Source: Maribacter sp. (GTDB taxonomy: Bacteria > Bacteroidota > Bacteroidia > Flavobacteriales > Flavobacteriaceae). Taken from it: 7,011 nucleotides of DNA. Below the pieces are notes generated by a model that made no database searches, was not told where the DNA came from, and worked only from the letters and a program-made list of their open reading frames with translations. Made by a program: the position numbers and the translations under genes. The stretch covers positions 1 through 7,011 of the forward strand of contig JAHHKH010000306.1 in the NCBI GenBank assembly GCA_018679695.1. Reading direction: 5' to 3'. Below, one piece after another: positions 4,039-7,011 of this stretch; the first letter of the stretch is position 1, and each line of letters opens with the position of its first letter.

Positions 4039-7011
4039 ATGAACAATACCAGAGAAAGCATGAAGTTTGCCAGTTATAAAGGTTTGGATTTACCTAGGGT
4101 TGCAAAAGAGGAGCTGCAATACTGGAAAGAACATGCTATTTTCGAAAAAAGTGTTTCAACTAGGGAAGGTAATCCGAGTTATGTATTCTACGAGGGACCA
4201 CCTTCAGCAAATGGTATGCCCGGTATTCATCATGTTATTGCCAGAACCATAAAGGATATCTTTCCGCGCTATAAAACCATGAAAGGGTTTCAAGTGAAAC
4301 GGAAGGCTGGTTGGGATACCCATGGTCTTCCTATTGAACTGGGAGTTGAAAAAGAACTGGGGATTACCAAAGAGGATATCGGTGTTAAGATTTCGGTCGA
4401 GGAGTACAATGCTGCCTGTAAGAAGGCAGTGATGCGCTATACCGATGTATGGAATGAAATGACCGAAAGGATTGGTTATTGGGTAGATATGGATGACCCC
4501 TATATTACTTACAAGTCTAAGTATATGGAATCTGTTTGGTGGTTGCTGAAACAGATTTATGACAAGGGCCTAATTTATAAGGGTTATACGATCCAACCCT
4601 ATTCACCTAAGGCGGGTACAGGTTTAAGTTCGCATGAATTGAACCAGCCAGGTACTTATCAGGACATTACCGATACCACGGCCACTGCCCAATTTAAGGT
4701 GAAGAAGGAAACATTATCAAATGTGTTTAAGGGCATAGACGGGGACATTTATATTCTGGCTTGGACGACCACACCATGGACATTGCCCTCTAATACGGCT
4801 TTGACGGTAGGCCCAAAGATTGAATATGTTTTGGTCAAAACCTTTAATCAGTACACTTTTAAGCCTATCAACGTGGTATTGGCAAAAAGTTTGGTGCCAA
4901 AACAATTCAGCGGTAAGTTTTTTGAAACCGCGGAGGAAAGTGATTTTGTTGCCTATTCTTCAGAAAGCAAAAAAATTCCTTATAAGATAATAGCCCAAAT
5001 AGCAGGGAAGGATTTAGTAGGCATAAAATATGAGCAATTATTGCCCTATGCCTTACCCTATGAGAACCCTGAGAATGCATTTCGTGTGATTTCAGGCGAT
5101 TTTGTCACTACAGAGGATGGTACAGGTATAGTACATACGGCACCTACTTTTGGTGCTGATGATGCCATGGTTGCCAAACAGGCTGTTCCCGAAGTGCCAC
5201 CCATGTTGGTTTTGGATGAGAATAAGAATCCTGTACCACTTGTTGATTTACAAGGTAAGTTCAGACCTGAAATGGATGAATTAGGGGGTAAATATGTAAA
5301 GAACGAGTATTATGATGACGGTAAGGCGCCCGAAAGGTCGGTCGATGTTGAAATTGCAATTCGATTAAAAGAGGAGAACAAGGCCTTTAAGGTCGAAAAG
5401 TATGTGCATAGTTATCCGAATTGCTGGCGTACCGACAAACCTATTCTGTATTACCCACTTGATTCTTGGTTCATTAAGATAACCGATGTTAAGGAACGTA
5501 TGTTCGAATTGAACCAAACTATCAACTGGAAACCCAAGGCTACTGGTGAGGGCAGGTTTGGCAATTGGTTGGCGAATGCCAATGATTGGAATCTATCGCG
5601 CTCGCGTTATTGGGGAATACCATTGCCGATTTGGCGAACTGAAGATGGCACAGAGGCCATGATAATTGGTTCGGCAGAGCAACTGAAGAATGAAATGGGC
5701 AAGGCCGTGGAGGCGGGCTTAATGACTGCGGATATCTTTGCCGATTTTGTGGTTGGCGATATGAGTGAAGAGAACTATGCTAAAATAGATCTTCATAAGA
5801 ATATCGTTGATCAGATTACCTTGGTTTCAAAATCGGGCAAACCTATGAGGCGCGAGAACGATTTGATCGATGTGTGGTTTGATAGTGGATCAATGCCTTA
5901 TGCCCAATGGCATTACCCATTTGAAAACCAGGATTTGATTGATAAAGGACAGACTTTCCCAGCCGATTTTATTGCAGAAGGTGTAGATCAGACCCGCGGA
6001 TGGTTTTATACACTTCATGCGATTGCCACTCTGGTATTTGACTCGGTGGCATACAAGAATGTGGTTTCGAACGGATTGGTCCTTGATAAGGACGGAAAGA
6101 AAATGTCGAAACGGCTTGGCAACGCCGTTGATCCCTTTGAGACCATGGACGATCATGGGCCCGATGCCACGCGGTGGTATATGATATCGAATGCCAATCC
6201 TTGGGACAATCTTAAATTTGATTTAGATGGAATTGTTGAGGTAAAGCGTAAATTCTTCGGTACACTCTACAATACCTATTCGTTTTTTGCCCTTTATGCG
6301 AATATTGACAAATTCTCGTATGCTGAGGATGACATTCCGCTGCATGAACGACCAGAGATTGACCGATGGATCTTATCTGAATTGCACTCTTTGATCAAAT
6401 TGGTCGATGCAGCCTATGCCGATTATGAACCCACCAGAGCTGTAAGGGCCATTGCCGATTATGTGCAAGAAAATCTAAGTAATTGGTATGTTCGTTTGTG
6501 CAGAAGACGTTTCTGGAAAGGGGACTATCAAAAAGATAAGATTTCGGCATACCAAACTTTATATACCTGTTTAATAACTGTTGCTAAATTATCGGCTCCT
6601 GTTGCGCCATTTTTTATGGACCGCTTGTATAAAGACCTGAGCAATGTTACTGCAGGGGATTCATTTGAAAGTGTACATTTATCACATTTTCCGGAATATG
6701 ACACAGCTGTGGTCGATACAGCCTTGGAAAGTAAGATGGCCAAGGCGCAAACCATATCATCATTGGTACTTTCTATACGTCAAAAGGAAAAAATCAAGGT
6801 TCGCCAGCCGTTGCAGAAAATCATGATCCCTGTTTTGGATGAGCATGAGAAGCGTGAGATTGAAGCGGTGGCCGATTTGATAATGTCGGAGGTCAATGTT
6901 AAGGAAATTGAACTTTTGGATGATGCTTCAGGAGTTTTGGTGAAACAGATTAAACCAAATTTCAAGGTTTTAGGGCCAAAATTTGGAAAGGACATGAAGC
7001 AGTTAGCACAG
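4039..7011 (+). CDS. ileS: Isoleucyl-tRNA synthetase, type 2 (IleRS2-like), 3' end cut by the window
   Basis: This cytosolic enzyme activates isoleucine with ATP and charges tRNA-Ile. 991 codons are open to the right edge; Bacteroidota IleRS proteins are usually around 1,100-1,140 residues, so the C-terminal end is missing. Motifs in order: EGPPSANGMPGIHH (52-65), where the class I HxGH signature is replaced by G62-I-H-H65; WDTHGLPIE (92-100); the CP1 editing domain with TTTPWTLPSNTAL (243-255) and GTGIVHTAPTFGADD (361-375), including the Asp pair that handles the misacylated amino acid; WNLSRSRYWGIPLPIW (517-532); DVWFDSG (611-617); EGVDQTRGWF (647-656); KMSKR (688-692); and the anticodon-binding NWYVRLCRRRFW (815-826). 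KMSKR and the overall pattern match the eukaryote-like type 2 class. ATG 4039 is the first start after an in-frame TAA (4018); Met8 at 4060 is less likely. No frameshift is visible. It is transcribed alone from the box at 4018-4025, divergent from the lipoprotein gene. Confidence 0.96.
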   Translation, partial: MNNTRESMKFASYKGLDLPRVAKEELQYWKEHAIFEKSVSTREGNPSYVFYEGPPSANGMPGIHHVIARTIKDIFPRYKTMKGFQVKRKAGWDTHGLPIELGVEKELGITKEDIGVKISVEEYNAACKKAVMRYTDVWNEMTERIGYWVDMDDPYITYKSKYMESVWWLLKQIYDKGLIYKGYTIQPYSPKAGTGLSSHELNQPGTYQDITDTTATAQFKVKKETLSNVFKGIDGDIYILAWTTTPWTLPSNTALTVGPKIEYVLVKTFNQYTFKPINVVLAKSLVPKQFSGKFFETAEESDFVAYSSESKKIPYKIIAQIAGKDLVGIKYEQLLPYALPYENPENAFRVISGDFVTTEDGTGIVHTAPTFGADDAMVAKQAVPEVPPMLVLDENKNPVPLVDLQGKFRPEMDELGGKYVKNEYYDDGKAPERSVDVEIAIRLKEENKAFKVEKYVHSYPNCWRTDKPILYYPLDSWFIKITDVKERMFELNQTINWKPKATGEGRFGNWLANANDWNLSRSRYWGIPLPIWRTEDGTEAMIIGSAEQLKNEMGKAVEAGLMTADIFADFVVGDMSEENYAKIDLHKNIVDQITLVSKSGKPMRRENDLIDVWFDSGSMPYAQWHYPFENQDLIDKGQTFPADFIAEGVDQTRGWFYTLHAIATLVFDSVAYKNVVSNGLVLDKDGKKMSKRLGNAVDPFETMDDHGPDATRWYMISNANPWDNLKFDLDGIVEVKRKFFGTLYNTYSFFALYANIDKFSYAEDDIPLHERPEIDRWILSELHSLIKLVDAAYADYEPTRAVRAIADYVQENLSNWYVRLCRRRFWKGDYQKDKISAYQTLYTCLITVAKLSAPVAPFFMDRLYKDLSNVTAGDSFESVHLSHFPEYDTAVVDTALESKMAKAQTISSLVLSIRQKEKIKVRQPLQKIMIPVLDEHEKREIEAVADLIMSEVNVKEIELLDDASGVLVKQIKPNFKVLGPKFGKDMKQLAQ

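Noticed and set aside
4067..6995. Short open frames on both strands inside ileS
   Set aside because: The frame from 4039 is open to the window edge and carries all IleRS motifs in order, so the others are out-of-frame shadows.

Overview
The window looks like ordinary chromosomal DNA from a marine-type member of the Bacteroidota, most likely Flavobacteriaceae. The evidence is an AT-leaning composition, promoter-like TAnnTTTG boxes (the Bacteroidota -7 element) just upstream of recO and ileS, no clear Shine-Dalgarno sequences, a TonB-dependent receptor with an N-terminal carboxypeptidase-regulatory-like domain and an LDEVV TonB box, and an isoleucyl-tRNA synthetase of the long, eukaryote-like type 2 class. 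I did not compare the sequence with any database.

Layout from left to right. The first ~26-50 bases are probably the tail of an upstream gene, closed by a very strong intrinsic terminator (52-96). About 200 bases of intergenic DNA follow, with short direct repeats and no supportable gene, and then a candidate promoter (295-302). Two plus-strand genes come next as a tight unit: recO (322-1041), a recombination mediator, and a TonB-dependent outer-membrane receptor (1025-3454) of the haemoglobin/haem-receptor-like family, whose start overlaps or directly abuts the recO stop. A hairpin at 3460-3487 separates the receptor from a convergent minus-strand gene (3512-3865) and can serve both strands. 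That gene encodes a small lipoprotein whose mature part consists almost wholly of 11-residue amphipathic helical repeats. It is divergent from ileS (4039 to the right edge, incomplete), and the 173-bp gap between them holds a 16-bp palindrome and the ileS promoter box.

The genes do not form an obvious joint pathway: recombination repair, nutrient uptake, an envelope helical lipoprotein and tRNA charging. I see no mobile element, CRISPR array, tRNA, rRNA or defence system. The most notable point is in ileS. The class I signature HxGH is replaced by G-I-H-H, the swapped GxHH form known from mupirocin hyper-resistant type 2 IleRS enzymes. The second is the hendecad-repeat lipoprotein, encoded by 33-bp repeats.
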